64,000 nucleotides of DNA from Lysinibacillus sp. BPa_S21 (lineage in GTDB: Bacteria > Bacillota > Bacilli > Bacillales_A > Planococcaceae): the NCBI RefSeq assembly GCF_023337795.1, contig NZ_JALIRS010000013.1, positions 1 to 64,000 on the forward strand. The letters are read 5' to 3'. Positions 63,335 to 64,000 of this stretch are shown here, one piece after another. The position numbers and the translations under genes were made by a program. Every line of letters begins with the position of its first letter. Position 1 is the first letter of the stretch. Under the pieces are notes generated by a model, which saw only the letters and a list, made by a program, of their open reading frames with translations, had not been told where the DNA came from and made no database searches.

Positions 63335-64000
63335 AAGAATAGTCAGGGCGAGGTGAAAAAGACAGAGCGACGGAAAGAATGGCCCAGACAATGGAAAGAA
63401 GGGGCAAAGTGACGGAAAGAAAGGCCAAGGTGACGGAAAGAAATCAGAGAGAGGGAAAGAAGAGCCAGAGCGACGGAAAGTAGGGGCAAAGTGACGGAAA
63501 GAAGAGCTAGGGTGACGGAAAGAAGGGCCAAAGCGACGGGAAGAATGGCTAGGGTGACGGAAAGAAATCAGAGAGAGGGAAAGAAGAGCCAGGGTGACGG
63601 ATAGAAGAACCGAAGCGACGGAAAGAAGAGCCGAAGCGACGGAAAGAAAGGCCAGGGTGACGGGAAGAAATCAGAGCGACGGATAGAATGGTTGAAGAGA
63701 CGGAAAGAATGGTTGAAGAGACGGAAAGAATAGTCAGAGCGACGGAAAGAAGGGCCAGGGTGAAGGAAAGAAGACAGAGCGACGGAAAGAAGGGCCAAGG
63801 CGACGGAAAGTAGGGCCAATGCGATGGAAAGAAGGGGCAAAGTGACGGAAAGAATAGTCAGAGCGACGGAAAGAAAGGCCAGGGCGACGGAAAGAATGGC
63901 CGAAGCGACGGAAAGAAAGGCCAGGGTGACGGAAAGAAGGGGCAAAGTGACGGAAAGAAAGGCCGAGGCGACGGAAAGGATGGTCAAGATGACGGAAAGA
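63335..64000. repeat. Large 21-bp tandem repeat array, running off the window
   Basis: About 31 units with core gacggaaagaa and a variable 10-bp filler (for example ggccagggt, ggggcaaagt, tcagagc). The period is 21 bp and a few units lose or gain bases. Because 21 is a multiple of 3, the minus strand stays open for 139 codons as a heptad repeat (FLSVALA type). There is no ribosome site, and the frame is an artefact. The array starts about 30 bp after the pdp terminator. Confidence 0.92.

Noticed and set aside
63343-63987. Heptad-repeat proteins on the minus strand
   Set aside because: The frame is open only because the DNA period (21 bp) is a multiple of three. No start signals.
63335-64000. 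CRISPR array
   Set aside because: The unit is 21 bp with only about 10 bp of variable filler, far shorter than repeat plus spacer. No cas genes.

Overview
The window is a low-GC Firmicute chromosome segment, most likely from Lysinibacillus or a close relative in the Bacillales. The evidence is gene order that I recall from Bacillus subtilis (miaB-ymcA-cotE-mutS-mutL, miaA-hfq, ynbB-glnR-glnA, lexA-yneA-yneB-ynzC-tkt-sirA-yneF, yqkD/yqkE/yqkF-nudF-fur-xerD-deoB-pdp), spore-coat and sporulation genes (cotE, a cotD-like gene, sirA), and AGGAGG-type ribosome binding sites with frequent TTG/GTG starts. No tRNA, rRNA, CRISPR array, transposase or complete prophage was recognised. A lone holin-like gene is present.

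Layout. 1-4802: a lantibiotic-immunity type ABC transporter (LanFEG) with its response regulator and kinase, behind a promoter with direct repeats. 4973-8535: an unknown gene, then miaB, ricA (ymcA) and cotE. 8654-13131: mutS-mutL. 13647-17422: glpD, an alpha/beta hydrolase, miaA, hfq. 17717-21783: rhodanese, an EamA exporter behind a possible leader peptide, cobT behind a cobalamin riboswitch, a TRIC-like membrane protein. 22350-26566: ynbB, glnR-glnA with a perfect GlnR box, and cotD with a sigma-K-like promoter. 27162-33739: YjiH-type membrane protein, a GntR/ABC operon, a preQ1-I riboswitch with queF and a queuosine-precursor transporter, and the holin. 33832-37858: DUF2339 protein, prepilin peptidase, a peptidase C26. 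38436-43492: SOS locus lexA/yneA/yneB, then ynzC and tkt. 43521-45670: small membrane protein, serine hydrolase, HAD phosphatase. 45888-50573: a Lia envelope-stress locus (liaI-like, liaH/pspA, an interposed hydrolase, liaF, liaS, liaR). 50858-52240: sirA, yneF, luxS. 52654-63252: yqkD, thiolase, yqkE, a Fic remnant, GNAT, VanZ, yqkF, nudF, a SpoIIM-position membrane gene, fur, xerD, deoB, pdp. The last 0.66 kb is a 21-bp tandem array running off the window.

The most unusual content is noncoding. A mosaic palindromic repeat (GTTGATT...AATCAAC ends, inner arms such as GACTGGGCG/CGCCCAGTC) occurs in at least seven intergenic copies. Two copies carry paired arm changes that keep the stem. Two copies bracket glnR, one of them inside the glnR-glnA transcript. 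In two other places the right end of the element forms the 3' end and stop codon of a gene. Three further intergenic spots carry arrays with an exact 21-bp period.

Other points of interest are a 13-codon leader ORF with overlapping palindromes before an EamA exporter, a CotE that appears to start at CUG and ends in an 18-serine run using all six serine codons, and a hydrolase placed between liaIH and liaFSR. All family assignments come from reading motifs and from memory of homologues; no database search was run.
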